Part shown: one piece after another, positions 1 to 12,880 of the stretch
How positions within the stretch are numbered: position 1 is the first letter of the stretch
Layout of the letters: each line of letters opens with the position of its first letter
DNA from: Acridotheres tristis
Taxonomy: Eukaryota; Chordata; Aves; Passeriformes; Sturnidae
Assembly: GCA_037013685.1 (NCBI GenBank)
Contig: CM072889.1
Coordinates: 18,733,976 to 18,797,975, forward strand
DNA: 64,000 bases
Direction: 5' to 3'
The notes under the pieces: generated by a model
What the model saw: only the letters and a program-made list of their open reading frames with translations
The model's database searches: none
Told to the model about the DNA's origin: nothing
Made by a program: the position numbers and the translations under genes

Positions 1-724
1 ATTTCTGCAGCAAGCAGCAAAGAAAATTCTGTCAGCTTAATCAGCCAGTATTATGTAAATGTGGGGGAAATTACAGTAGTTGATGTTTGAAGAGGGTTGT
101 CAGCACTGAAAGTGTTTATCATGTTTGATAAAGTTACGGCTTTTTTTTTTGCAAACAAGTAGAAATAAAGCATGCATCACCACAATTTTCCATCCATTTA
201 AGTTTTAGGCTCCCAGCGAAACTCAAATTCAACTGTGTCAAGTTTTGTCTAATCAGTGCAAGTAGCTGACCAGTGTTTAGTGCTAGTGTAATATATTTTT
301 GTATTGATTTTGTTCACTCCTTGCAACTGTTGAAAAAATAATGAACAAAATGAAGGAGGGAAAAAAAAAAAAAAAAAAAAGAAGCTGGAACTGCATTAGC
401 TGTGGTGGGAGCATTTTGTGCCCAAGGAATGGTGTGTTCAGCCAGAAGAACACAGAAAATATGAACCTCCTTATCTGCCTCCAGAGAGGGATGTTTGGTG
501 GTGTTGTGTTGTTTCTGTGACATGTCCCTGCAGTGCCAGAACACGTGAGATTTATCAGAGATTTAGAAATAAATAACCACGGTGGCTTTAACTATTACCA
601 ATGAAATGCATTACAGCAAGCTGGGGTTACCTAAGGCTTGCAGAATTCACTGCAAAACCTGGGAATTAAGAACAAGGGAGTGGGAAAAGCTGCAGTATTT
701 CCATCACTGGATGTTAAAAATGAA
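1..724. other. Unique AT-rich non-coding sequence
   Basis: No exon, RNA gene or recognisable transposon was seen. The only notable structure is an uninterrupted A20 run at 361-380. The short open frames here have no recognisable domain or splice context. Confidence 0.6.
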
Positions 725-771
725 GAATCACAGAAGGGTTTGGGTTGGAAGGGACCTTAAAGAATAATATA
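725..771 (-). mobile_element. CR1 LINE 3'-end fragment
   Basis: The stretch begins with AATCACAGAAGGGTTTGGGT and continues with the GGTTGGAAGGGACCTTAAAG block. This is the reverse complement of the CR1 3' untranslated end, so the element lies on the minus strand with its 3' terminus at the low-coordinate side. Only about 47 bp remain, as expected for a severely 5'-truncated CR1. The assignment is from recalled consensus. Confidence 0.7.
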
Positions 772-3480
772 AAGTTTTTTTCCCACTGAAAGACATTTGT
801 ACTGCACTTTGGAATAGCTGGTTGTTCACACAGAAATCCCAGTTTAACCAGGATCCTGTCCTGGGATTCAGAACTGGTGACTTTCCATATTTCAACAGTC
901 CTACACCCTGCTGATTACACTTCTGTTTAAGCAGCTCTGAAAAAAAAAAATTACCTCATGGATCATTCAATTGAATTTCAACCTAGAAGTCTTTTTAGTG
1001 TAATTCAGTGAACTTTGATTTTTCATTACTCTAAAATTGGAAGCTGAAAAGTAGTAGCATGTATAATTGCATGTCACAGTGCCTACAATATACCTTACCT
1101 GCAGCTGTATTTCCTTGATTTTCTTTTTGGTGTTGTGCCTGAATTGTTTTGAAATAGAAAATAATACTTCTGAGGTAGTGTGCATAAAAAGAATTATTTC
1201 ATGGACTGTGCTGCTCTGGATAGAATTCTTTTGGTGCTGTGCAATTGCTTTAGATAACTTACAGCTCTGTTGGCTGACATATATCAACAAAAATAGATGC
1301 AGACAGTCAATTATTTGCATTATGTTCAAAGGTATTCTCATCTCTGTTTTATAAGAAAAGAAACTTGAATGGAGCAGAGCTTTGCCTATGCCAGTGATTG
1401 CTGTGCAGGCTCCTCAGAGGAAGGAGACACTCGAGGAAGGGTTTTGGGGTTTTGGGGTTTGGTTGGGTGGTTTTGGTTTGTTTGGTTTCTCACACTGCTG
1501 CCAAAAAATCAGATGTGTGAGAATGTCAGATTAGGGGTAAAAAGTGCCCTGATTTCAGCCCTTTCATTTGAACAGAGTCCTGAAAAACCAGTGTATAAAA
1601 TACACTGAGTGGTGGTGCTGCTTTTGAGAGAGAAGAAAAATTCTTCAAGGGCTTTTTGTGGTTCCTTTTTAAAATGTCAACGATGCTTTCTTCAAACCAT
1701 ACATTGGACAGCAAACACTGCAGAGCAGGTTTTGGTTTTATTTCCTGGATTTTGTTTCCTGGAGTAACCAATGTGTGTTCACTGCCATGGCTGAGCATCT
1801 TCTGCTGTCCCCAGATAAAGAGATTTGGGATTGATCAAATCAGGGAGATTTCCTGTCCCTGTTTAGGAACGGGGGAATTGTGTGTCCTGTAAGGATTTTG
1901 CTTTGACAGAGAATTTACAGGCATTCAAGATGTGATTTCCATGTTGAGAACACGTTCCCCACTCTTATAGAGCTGATAATTGTAATAAACCATAAAACAA
2001 TTTTGCACTTCAAAGTTTTCTTCCCTTACAAGCTTCTTTTAATGGGTCCATAAGTTTGATTTTACTGTAAGGTAATGGGACTTCCTCTTCTGGATCACCA
2101 AGATCTTTCTGTATGTTCAAAATTAAAGCAGTTGGATTGTTTCAGTTTTTGTGGTTGGTGGCTGGAAGTTAACCTGGCTATCTGTGTTTGGGAGAAAAAA
2201 GGAAAAATCTCTGAACACAGTGATATCAAATACAATTGACAGCAGTAATGTATTTTTAAAATAAAGATACAAGGAGAGAAGAAAGAATCCTTAATAAAAT
2301 TAAGGGTTTATCAAGCCTTGTTCTTGGGCTGAAAATTATGTTTCTTGTATGTAGTTTGCATGATATGAAGTGCTATCAATTACTGAAAATAATTCCTGGC
2401 TCCACAGTTACCTACTTCTGCTCAAATTGACTTGTCAAATATTTGACATTCAGATTATTCTCTATGTTTGAGTGCAACTGCAGAGACTGTTATGGAAAAA
2501 TACAAGCATTCAGAAATTCAGACTTTTCACTGGAATTTCATATGAACACTTTAATATAGATTTATTAATGTTTTCAAAGCACAGAGTAAAGAAAAATAAA
2601 GGTAAAGTAACTTAGCTTCTGCTAGTGACCAACATACTTGTTCAGATGCTGAAAACTGGTTTTCCAGATTATCAAAGGACAAAGTTGCAAAGCACCAGGT
2701 GTTCTTTAGTTTCATGCAAAATGGAGCTGATTGCTGCTCTGGCTGCTTTCCTGATTTTCATAGTCTTCATTAGAATCATCTAATAAATAACAAGCTGAAT
2801 CAGCATTTTGATTAAGGAGATTGTTCTAATAATAAATGAATAGGCTTTTTACTTTGGAGCAAAAGAGCAGCCAGAGAACTCCTGAAGTTTTTGTTTCTAT
2901 GAGCCTCATCTTCCCAGGCAAGCTCTGGAGCTCCCAAATTTCCTTCATTTGACTGCAGCAGGAGATAAACTGCATTCCATGGCAGCTCTGCAAGTTAATA
3001 TTGCCCTTAAGAACGGAGAGATCAAGCTGGAAGCTTCTAGAAAAACTTCTGTAATGAGCAGGATAGCGAAGGTTTATAAAAAGACGACCATTTATTTAAA
3101 CCACAAAATCAAAACCAGCAATAAGTCCCAATTAAATCTCTGATTGAAATGAACAGAGGTGCTCACTAGGACAGGGTGAGAGTATTGATGTTACCCCTTT
3201 GTTATTGTCAGCTCTTCACCTCTTGAGATTTAAATTGCATCTTAATAAAGCAGACTTTAAGCAAAACACTGGCAAGAATATGAAGAATTTGGGGGAGTGC
3301 TGTTAATGAGCATTTCCACTCATTCTGGCATCATCAAGAACCTTTAACACGTTTCCCACAACCCAGAGCTAAGATATTTTTCCATTTCTTTCTGCTTTAT
3401 AATTTCTTGTGCAATAGTGCTCCCAAATCTTTCCTTCTAATTCTCTTTCCCCTGGGAAATAATAAAGCCTGCTTTGTTAT
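772..3480. other. Unique non-coding sequence
   Basis: No supported gene. A G/T-rich tract lies at 1441-1490 (listed separately). A possible donor site on the minus strand near 1098 lacks a convincing acceptor. The rest is AT-rich unique DNA. Confidence 0.55.
1441..1490 (+). repeat. G/T-rich low-complexity tract
   Basis: Two adjoining TTTTGGGG units are followed by degenerate GGTTT and GGTTTG motifs. The four or more G-runs could in principle fold as a G-quadruplex on the plus strand. It is not the vertebrate telomere repeat TTAGGG. Similar T/G- or A/C-rich tracts occur at 4506-4560, 28625-28672, 27045-27092 (A/C sense) and 42115-42176 (A/C sense). Confidence 0.6.
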
Positions 3481-4440
3481 CCTAACTTAAAAACAATCAA
3501 TGGAATTAAAACGAACTGTCACCTAACAGAAATGCAAATGTAATCTGCCTTAGTCATTTCCTTGCCCTTGCTCATCAACAGACACCCTTAAAGAGCTCTC
3601 TGCATACAAGATTGCCTTCTATTTATCTCTGTTTATCTCTCTATTTCATCTCCTGAGAGCTGTGATGCCTCCTGATTCTTTCCACACCCAACCAGATTCA
3701 CCTCAGTAATTTAAGATGGTGCTCGGTGACTTTCACCCAAAAAACTGCATTAAATATTTCTGACAGTCGGAGCAACGAGATGTTGGGGGGGAAAAAAAAA
3801 AAACCAACAAATTACTACTTGGAAAAATAGACTCTAAAGATAGAATATAGAGATAATCTTATTTCAGCTTATTAATTATGCCCTGTAAGCAATGAATCAA
3901 ATCACTTTGCTGTATAATACAATTACTGCTGTAATTTGTAGTCATTACAGTTTGCACTGAGGTATAATTGTGTAATTCATTTTCTGCAGGTTATTGACAG
4001 AGAAGGTCTTAACAACTCCAGCACGGAGGCTCCGGGTTTGCTACAGTTTAATTTGCAGATCATTAGCACAATAGACCTAATAGCTTGCTGTGTCTACCCA
4101 TCAAGGAGTTATTTATGTTGGATCAGGCACAAAAGGGAAAGATTAAGAAGAGATTTGAGGTACAGACATGATTTCCTGGTGCCTTGTTCCCTTTACAGTC
4201 TTTGGGTTCTGTTCTGTTTAACTCTCTGGTCAGCTGCATTTTCCAGCAGGTTGGTTGGGGATGGGGTGGCTTTCCTGCCTGCAGTCAATTATTCCAATTA
4301 ACAACTTAATATTTTGGCATAGTCTTCTGCATCTGATTAGCGTTCATTACATCAATCGTGATTTGACTGAAAGAGATTTTTAAGTGTCAACTTTCCCATT
4401 TCAGTGCTGCTCCTGCTGGCACCTGCCATGGAATAAAATG
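3481..4440. promoter_or_regulatory. Candidate conserved non-coding element (weak)
   Basis: The stretch has no repeats and is dense in developmental-type motifs. There is an octamer ATGCAAAT at 3532-3539, a TTAATTA homeodomain core near 3872, and several further TAATT and CAATTA cores between 3900 and 4300. Such clustering is typical of conserved enhancers near developmental genes, but AT-rich DNA also produces these words by chance. Conservation cannot be tested from one sequence. Confidence 0.2.
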
Positions 4441-6964
4441 TAACAAAGTCATGTTCCAATTGTGGTTTTTCTTCTGGTTCTGCTAAATGTATATCCTGAC
4501 TCTCATTCATGGTGGGTTTGGGTTTTTTTGTTTGTTTTTTAGTTTGTTTTTTGGGTTTTTTGACTTTGATGTGTCTCTATAGTATTTTACTAGTGATTAC
4601 TTTTACACTCATTCTCAAATAACAGGCTGTGCTTCTAAGTTATTGTAAGTATAATTATTAATAATAAATATAAAATGAGATTAAATGTGCCCACTGAGCT
4701 GAGGGGACAGAAAGAAAGAACCTTAGATTTGACCTAAGCAACAGCACCCAGGAAATTTGTATTCATGATTATGAAAAATATCGTGTTCTGTATGGAAAAA
4801 CAATTATTTTTCCACACTTCCTGCCATTATTGAAAATTTCTTTTAATTGACCATTCTCAATTAGCCTGTTTTCACACAGTCAGAATTTCCATGCCCTATC
4901 TCCTGAGAGTTACATACATCTTACACTATATTTAAGAAAATTATAAGCAATTATGTTCCTTACTGTTTGCATGTGACTTCTTTTTGAAACTACTCTTTAG
5001 GAAAAAAAAAAAAAATTAAAAATTTGCCATTAGGACCTGCAACCAAACAAAGTTCTTGCATTCTTTTCCTTGATACAAACTTTATCCTCAGAATGCAGAA
5101 TTCAAATTGTAGAGCCTCAGAAAGTCTTTGAAAAAATAATAATGGCAAATGTTGCTATGGTTACAGAGCCATTCCCATTTGCTTTGCTTTTCTGCCTCAG
5201 TAATGAAAGTGGAATGAGGGATTTTTATTCCAACTGTCTGTACGATGCTTTGTGGGGGAAATGCATATCCCACTACATATTCTCCATTAATTTTTGAAGC
5301 CAGAATGTTTTGGGGGTTGGTGTTTCTGAAGCTGTTTTCCCCTGTTTTCTTATTAAAGCTGATTAAAGATAAATATAATCTTAAAAGCTGCACTGAAAGG
5401 GTGTGAGTTCCTCTCACAATTCCACTTGGATAAAGGACAGACTCAATTTCTATCCTGCCTCAGTCTAACACCCCTTGGGTATAAAACACTGAGCTAGACT
5501 TGCCTTAATTTATTGAGTACCTTATTCTCAGGAGTGACTGGCACTGAGGTTTTTTTATTGTAAGATTGAAGCACAGGATATCCTTAAGATTCCTCCAGCT
5601 CATGTGGAACAGATAAAGTAGTGCTTTGGGATGTCCAATTTTATCCCTCTGGGTTGCTGCTTTTTTCTTTTTTTTTTTAAGTTGTACTTTTGTGATCAAC
5701 TTGTCCTTCCAATAACACCAAACCTCTGTGACTCCAGGAAAAATCCTCCTGATGCTTCACCTCCCAAAGCACTGTCCCCACTGACAAATCATTTCTACTA
5801 TGGCACAACTTTAATGCTTGGGGAAAGTCTTCTGATCTTCTTCTCACCACAAGCAGCAGCAGCAGCTTTTCCTGGGAGTGAAAAATCCCTCTGGAAGCAG
5901 CCAGGGCAGGGCGATGCTCTCCTGAGGACAAGGGGCAGCCTCTTGTAGGGTAGCAGGGATGTGCCATCAGTGTCCCCTCCACAGCACCACCAGTGCCAGC
6001 CCCCGGGCTGTCCCAGCCCTGCTGCAGAGCTTTCCGGGCAAAGATAATGCAAATAAAAGCTGCTAGGCACAGAAAAAAACCGAGAGATTGTGCAAGGGGT
6101 TCGGGGTTTGGGGGTTTTTCCCCCAGAAAAAACCTCCATTTGGGATGAGAGCAGGGTTCCCCAGCAGGATGGGATTCTTTGCTGGCTCTCTCAGCAGCAC
6201 AAACATTTGGAGTTGGGGATGGCAGCAGGGCCATCATTAAGGTTTTCTGATACTTTTTTTTTTTTTTTTTTAAGTAACAAGCAGCTCTCACAAGCTCCCA
6301 GTTTTGCCAAGCAGCTTTGTGAATTTTCCCATTCTGAACGGAATGGAAATTGTGGATTCTCAGACACACACCCACACAGAGCCATATTCCCTGTGATGCT
6401 TTGTTCCAGCTTATTTTATTATTTCAGCCAAAGCAGTTGAGAGTTAACCTAAGGAAGCAGTATATTATTGGAGGTTTTTTATTATTATTATTTTGGGAGA
6501 TATTTTTAGGTTGTATTTTAGTCTTCCTTCATTCCCTCGAGCCTTTGATTTTCAGAACATTTAAGACTTTTCTGCAGAAGCTACACTTGATGGAACTTAG
6601 CACTTACCTGCCTTTGCTGCCCCCATGAAAACCTCTCCACATTTTCTAAACCACAAGACTAAGAACTCCAGCTAATTCTTGGACAGGCACATCGTTAATG
6701 AAGCAGAGCCTTTTAGGAGTTTTTTTTTATTTTTTTGGGTTTTTTTGCCTGAGCAGGCTGGATATTGTCTGTTCTCACACAGCAGCTGCATGTGCAGACT
6801 CTTAATGAAGCTGCTCAGACTTTGCAGGAAAAGGGAAATGTTGGGAATTCGCCATCCTGGGGTGCAGCAGCTGCTTCAGGCTGGAAGGAGGGTGCAGGAA
6901 AAGGGCTGGGAGCTGGAGTTCCTCTGAATCCCTGCTGGTGTGCTGGGGAAAAATCAGGCAGGGT
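4441..6964. other. Unique non-coding sequence with T-rich runs
   Basis: It contains a T/G-rich run at 4506-4560 and T18 at 6254-6271. Segments around 5.85-6.15 kb and 6.78-6.95 kb are more GC-rich than their surroundings. A 232-codon open frame on the minus strand (5677-6375) reads through the T18 run as lysines and shows no domain, so it is not called as a gene. Confidence 0.5.
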
Positions 6965-7069
6965 CTGAACGTGGGCACTCAGTGTCATGTCATAATCTGA
7001 GAACGCTTTCAAGATCCCGAGCAGCTTGGTGCCTAAAGGTACTTTGACAGAAAAAGGAACTTATTCAAG
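6965..7069 (+). repeat. Direct repeat, copy A
   Basis: The core 6985-7069 aligns with 8142-8226 at roughly 80% identity by eye. Shared blocks include CATAATCT, GGTGCCTAAAG, TGACAGAAAAA and AACTTATTCAAG. Similarity to the left fades out near 6965. The two copies lie about 1.15 kb apart in the same orientation. The family is not recognised. It could be an old tandem duplication or two copies of an ancient interspersed repeat. Confidence 0.7.
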
Positions 7070-7730
7070 GGACAGACGCCTAAAAGTGCAACAGCTGCTG
7101 TGCCCTTGGGCTGGGAACTTCAGCTTGAGAGCCCAAGAGCAGCAGAGCACACAAGCAGTTTGTGATGGGGATCTAAGGCTTGCTGAGATCGCTCAGATTT
7201 CCTGCTCTGTGCTGACAGCACAGAACTGGGGAGATAAGAGCACCTTTGTGATGTGCAGGCAGAGCTGAGACTTTTCAGCACTCTAAAGAAAGAAATAAAT
7301 GTGGTTTTTTTCTCCCCTTTTTGCGCTGGAGGTTGACTGGGCTCTTGAGGAATGGGGTGGAATGGAGGAGAGGAATCGCAGAAATTTTAGAAATGGAAGT
7401 TAAAGGCTGAGAATTCAAATAGGAAGGTGAGTAAAAAGGAGCTGAGAGGAGTCTGATATGTCAGGAGTGAGAGGTGGGGGGCCCATGAGATTCTCACACT
7501 GCAGTTGACAGAATAAACATTAGGGAGAGCAGAATAAAGCTCAGGAAAGGACTCAGTAGAATGAACTTTTCAAATTACAGAAAGAAGAAAGAGAGTTTAT
7601 CCACATAATCTTTCAGAGCTGGATTTAAAGCTGGACAAGAGCAGACAAATTAACCATTACTAATGTCACACCCAAAGTCACCCATGCCAGAGAGGGGAAT
7701 CATCATTTACTGCTGCTCCTACAAAATGAG
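7070..7730. other. Unique non-coding sequence
   Basis: No gene, transposon or RNA structure recognised. Purine-rich stretches occur between 7330 and 7600. Confidence 0.55.
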
Positions 7731-7761
<31 letters not shown>

Positions 7762-7800
7762 ATTATTATTGTTGTTGTTGTTGTAGTTGTTGTTGTTGTT
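7731..7800 (+). repeat. Compound microsatellite (ATT)n(GTT)n
   Basis: About 13 ATT units, with one interruption near 7755, pass directly into about ten GTT units with one GTA variant. The shared TT dinucleotide suggests that the GTT block arose by mutation and expansion from the ATT block. It is probably length-polymorphic. Confidence 0.95.
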
Positions 7801-8141
7801 ATCATATTCATCCAATATTTAGTTGTGTTTCTTCAGTGAGAGTCCAATTATAAATTGATTGAATTTTTCAAATTACATAAAGTAACCAGAAGTGGGTGAA
7901 TGTGGAGCACAGATGATATTCACTGCTCAGGGTTTATTCTGACTGACCCCTCAAAAGCACAGAAATGGGCACTGGAGCCTTGAGACACAACTGCAGACCA
8001 AAAACTTGACTGAAAATCTCTTGTAATATGACTGAAAAAAATAAAAAATCCATTTTTCTTCAAACTTATTATGGAGGCTGCCTCAAACAATAAATATTTC
8101 TGATTCTTACTTGCTAGCACTGTCAAAGAATTTGGACACTG
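7801..8141. other. Unique AT-rich sequence
   Basis: Nothing recognisable was seen between the microsatellite and direct-repeat copy B. Confidence 0.55.
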
Positions 8142-8226
8142 CAACATCATAATCTAAGAACATTTGAAAGATTCTAAGTAACTCGGTGCCTAAAGCTTCT
8201 CTGACAGAAAAAATAACTTATTCAAG
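8142..8226 (+). repeat. Direct repeat, copy B
   Basis: This is the partner of 6985-7069, with one single-base gap and about 17 substitutions by eye. The most conserved block is TCGGTGCCTAAAG followed by CTGACAGAAAAA. Similarity stops abruptly at 8226, after TTATTCAAG, at the same place as in copy A. Confidence 0.7.
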
Positions 8227-9307
8227 TTTTAGTTTTGTATTTCTGTGAAATTTATCTTCAAATATTTGACTGAAGTTTTGAGACGTCTCTCTTGATTTCG
8301 TGAGATGTGAAACGTTTAATTAAAATTGACTTAAAATCTAAAGAAATACATGGAGAACTGGTTCAGATAACTTAAACATGGGGTAGGGAAAGACTTTCTA
8401 TATTTGCATATTTTATTACTGGGTATAAAAAGCAATTTTTCAAATAAATGCCAGTTCTTCTGAGCCTTCTACATTTATCTGTAGAAAGATCAAACAGAGT
8501 ATGAAATTTCAGGATGCTCTGACTTCCTAAGCTGCACTAAAAATATTTTAGTTCTGGCTGTCCAATGTAAGTTACTGGAGGATGTTCTGTGATTTAATTG
8601 GTCTCCACTGGTTTTATGCTCAAAGGACAGTTTCTTTGAGATAGCTGGCAAAACTCTTGTAAGGAAAATAGCAATCAATATCTAAGATGGGGTTATTAAA
8701 GGAAAATCTTATCTTCTTTGTCTAGCTCAGTTTAAATTTTTATACTTTTTTTTTTTCAATTTTAGTCACTGAAATATTTTTTTAAATTATTAATACTGCT
8801 CTGTCTGTAATTTTATGCCCTTTGTTGTTTGCTATAACTGACTTCAATATCAGATGAGAGCTGCTCAAGTTTAGATTGAAATTCTTTGCCATTTCCCAGA
8901 CAGAATTCCCACCCACCCCAATGCCTGAACCTCTGAGAGCTGCAAGAGCACCACTGGGTGCATCTGCAGAGGGTTAAAAAAGAAGATTTAATGCCTTAAA
9001 TGATCTCCCATTTAAACTTTCACAGCTGCCAAGAGATGGGTCCTACTAAAAAAACTCTACACTGTCCAAATGTGCCTCTTTATTAAGTATAAATCATTTT
9101 CCAAGTGATTCTTTATCTAGGTTTTTATTGATTACACCTGCAGATATCTAAACTTTGCCATGAGTTTGTGCATTTTGAGTTGTCTTTATGGCATACCCCA
9201 CACAGTCCCTGATGTGACAGAGTCACATGCACAAATTGTTTTAGACGTCCACACCCTAAAAACAAAGAGTGATTGCTGATGTTGATTCTTGCCGAATACA
9301 AAGGGTG
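8227..9307. other. Unique AT-rich sequence
   Basis: No supported feature. Short T-runs occur near 8745-8755. Confidence 0.55.
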
Positions 9308-9535
9308 ATCATAGAATAATCATAGAATAAAAAAGAATAATTAAAGTTAGAAAATATCTCCAAGAGCACCAAACCCGACCTCTGGGAGAGTTGGGGGTAT
9401 TGGGGTAAAGTTCCACCAGCCCCACTCATTTATTGAACACATCCAGGGTTTGTGACTCCCCCACTTCCCTGGGCAGCTCATTCCAATGCCACACCACTCT
9501 TGCAATTAAGGAATTTTTCCTTATATCCAACCTGA
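9308..9535 (-). mobile_element. CR1 LINE 3'-end fragment
   Basis: On the plus strand it starts with two copies of ATCATAGAAT, the reverse complement of the CR1 terminal octamer repeat (ATTCTATG). It then follows the CR1 3' region: CCACCAGCCCC, ACATCCAGGGTTTGTGACTC, CTGGGCAGCTCATTCCAATG and TCCTTATATCCAACCTGA. The element is on the minus strand, 5'-truncated at 9535, and lacks coding sequence. Confidence 0.9.
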
Positions 9536-12500
9536 TTATTGATCTTTACTTTAAAAAAAAATAGAATAAAAAGAGAAGGTGATTATTGAGTGGTTCTTTA
9601 TCTAGTGAATTCAGCCCACTACTTACAGTGAATGCTTGAATAATCAGTTTTTAACAAGTGGAAAGAAAGGTGTAGCAGGAGGGCAAAGGAGCCTGCAGAA
9701 CTCCAGATTTTTCTGGCAGGTGGAAACTCATTAAAACTGCACATGCTTGAGGAGGTGGTAGATATATTCTGTACTGCTCTTGAGACAATGCTCACAGAAA
9801 TATTCCTGTTTCATCTGCCTGATAAATGGTGATCTTGGAAAAGAAAGTGGTTCTTCTGCAGGCAGCTGTGCAATTCAGAGCCTCACTCTTCCTTTCTCTG
9901 AGCGCCATAAAGATGAAGTCTATTGCCTTAGACATTTACAAATCAAATCTTTTCATGCCACTAACTGCTTTTAGAGAAAAGCACAGATGTAAAATCCCTG
10001 CCTGGCTCTGAAGGGAGGCAGCAAATCAGCTCGTGCAGCAGGGCTCACTCACCACAGCCTCACTGCAGTGGAGCAGCACTGCCATGGAAAGGCTGAGGAG
10101 AGCTGCTCCTTGGATCCTGCCAAACAACACTGCACCTAAAGAATGGAAAAGGGACAAAACTCTAACTTTTCATTTCAGTCTACAGTTCAAAACACAAAAA
10201 AATTTAAAAAAAACATAATAAAAAAAAAAATCTGTCCATCCCTCTGTGCTCTGGTACAGATTTCTGATGCTGCAGATGGGCTGGGGGGTTTGAGCTGTGC
10301 TGCAGAAATGGCTGGATTTGGGGGTTGGGTTGCTTTTTTGAATTTTATTTTTTAAAAATATTTTTTATATTTTATTTTTATTTATGGAAGCACAGATATT
10401 TCTTCTTGCTGCATGCAGACACAGCTGCCAACCACATTTTTGGGGAAGGGCTGAGGAGGCTCTGGAAGGAGGAGGGCAAAGCCCCTGCCTGGATTGCAGT
10501 TGTGTTTCAGCCAGTGGCACTGGACATAAAGCTTCCACACACTTTAATAATTTGGAGGGTTTTATTCAAAAGGAAATTTTAGCAATTTGCTGCTTTATCA
10601 GTAGATAAACTGATTGAACACTGTTTTTGTTTCTGGTCTTAAATTGTAATGCTTCATAATATCAAACCACCAGCAGAGCACTCAAAACTAAAACAACAAT
10701 GTCAACATGATTTTAGTTTAATCTAATTTGGGATAGAGTTAAATCTTATATAACACATATGGTGAGTTTTATTTTTATCATCTGGGAAACTTCTACCGAG
10801 AGTTTGAAGCAATTTAAACCTTTAAACTGAGAATGATGTCAACCCAAAGATTGGTCAATACTGGGACAAAAGCTGATTTTTGAGCCTGCAGCAGATCTGG
10901 AATTGCTTTCATGAAGTAACCTCTAGTTTTTTATTTTTGAGATAGAAAGATGTGAGGGGCATTGAGATGTCAGTGTATAAAGTTCTTTCCTCCACAAAAG
11001 CACAGCATGTTAAAATTGCAAGTGATAGAGGAGGCTTTTTTGTCATGTAGCAGGAAACGTTCTGAGTGACTCCAGCATGGTTTTCCTCTTGTCAACAAGT
11101 TAATTTGAAGAAAAATAGCTGTGCTTCCAAAATAATAGTGTTTCCTGTCATAGAATTGCTGAACACTTGGTTCTGCTACAAGGATTTTTATTAGAGAGAA
11201 GCAAGACTAATTTACAAACATCAAGAAGCAGAATGTGATAAACCTGGCTGTGCTTGGATGTTTAGAGAATCTGCACTGTCAGTTTAGCTACAAATGTGCT
11301 GTGGCAGTCAGGAACACTTGCCAAACTTCACTGCAGCCAAAGCTCACTTTATATTCTAAAAGGATTTCTTGGGTTTTTTGAGACAGATAGAGGTTATAAA
11401 GTCTCACTTGATGTAGTGTATGTCTCCATCATCTGGGTATTCAAAAAAATGGAAGTTGAAGTCCTTAAAGTCCATTGCAGCTGCTCAGTTACGTGGAGTA
11501 GAAATGTACACTTGAATTTCTTTCATGTTGTGTTTTCATTTGAGGCATACAAGAGAGGCAGAGGGAAAGAATGAAGCAGCAGTAAGGAATTAAAAAAAGC
11601 TTTTAAACTCACCCTAAAAAGAAATATATTGCATCTATCCATCACTCACATTGCCCATGAGCATTTTAAAAATTCTCAAAGTCCAACACCTTTTTAACAG
11701 TGATTGCCTATAAATGTGTATTGCAATTCACTGCTTCGTCCACTATTTTGCACTGATGCAAAATATTACGAATTCATAATTGTCACAGCATGGCTGGAGA
11801 CCTACCTGAGTTTTGATAATGACAATGTCATAAACTTCTGTAACTCTGTCAGCATAGCTTTCAGTAATTTGCCTCGCTTTGTATTCTGATGAAGTCTGGA
11901 AATAGCTACAAAAACCGATGGTGTGTGCTCCTGGCTCTGGTTTTGTATGGCCTTAATTTCTCCTTTCTCCTCAAAAGAAACCCATCATTATGGCCTCCCT
12001 GCCACCTCTGTGAACACAAGCTGTTACATCTCTCTCCCCTGGATATTTTTCAGAAGCTCCACATGGATTTCTTTATCATTGTTCAACCATAACATCCCAC
12101 GACACCTGCTGAGGTATTCCTTGTGAATTCCTTGTGATGCAAACACTGAATGGCATTTATAGTGCAAAGCTGGTCTAATTTGTTTCTTCAGCAGCAAATC
12201 AGAGGATGGATTTTGAAATCTAAGGACACCTTCTTGTCTCCAGAAAGAGATGGAGCACTGGTACCTGTGCTGCATGCAAATGAGAGGCAGCTCTCTAATT
12301 GGGAGGCTGAGCACAGGGCAATTATGACCTCTGAATTGGATGTTATGTTTATTTGAACACATATGCATGCCAGCTACAAATAAGCACTAAATTATACAAG
12401 TCAAGGCCCTTTTGACTTGAAACAGCTGCTAAAGGCAGAAATCAAACACACAGAGACACCTGACAGAAACTCAGTCCTGGCAGGCTGTACTGGGAGCTTT

Positions 12501-12858
12501 CAAACACCACGGAGTGCTTTTACCAATATTTTTGCTTTGACTTTTATCAGTGTAAAGGCATTACTTGATTCCCTCTGAAAATAAAGACATCCAAGGAGGA
12601 TGAAATAAGAGAAAAATCTATATCTGAATGTATTATTTGCCTGTTGCCTCAGAGAACAGCTCGTTGCTGCAGTGCTCTAACGAGCCACTCTGTGCTGGTG
12701 CTGGGCTCTGACTGCATTCCTAATGAAACAGTTCTGCTCTCCCCAGCCTCCAACAGCATTTCTGTGTGACACACAAAGGCACAGGATTTCACTTTTGACT
12801 CCACGGGAAAAGTTTGAGAGCGTTCAGAACTTCAGCACGTCCAGAGCAAATCTGCTTG
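9536..12858. other. Unique non-coding sequence
   Basis: AT-rich DNA with short poly-A and poly-T tracts (10200-10231, 10336-10384). An octamer ATGCAAAT lies near 12276. A small 7-bp stem (GCTCGTT/AACGAGC) lies near 12660-12687. No exon or transposon is recognised. Confidence 0.5.
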
Positions 12859-12880
12859 GGCAGGGTGGGGTGGGGAAGAG

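Noticed and set aside
1171..1190. let-7-like seed TGAGGTAGTGTGCAT
   Set aside because: Only the first bases match and no complementary arm forms a hairpin downstream, so it is not a let-7 gene.
1441..1490. Telomere-like TTTTGGGG units
   Set aside because: This is not the vertebrate telomere motif; there are only two clean units within general G/T-rich low complexity.
5677..6375. 232-codon minus-strand frame
   Set aside because: It runs through an 18-base homopolymer as lysines, has no domain and no splice or promoter context.
12660..12687. Small stem-loop (GCTCGTT/AACGAGC)
   Set aside because: A 7-bp stem with a 13-base loop is common by chance and has no RNA-gene context.
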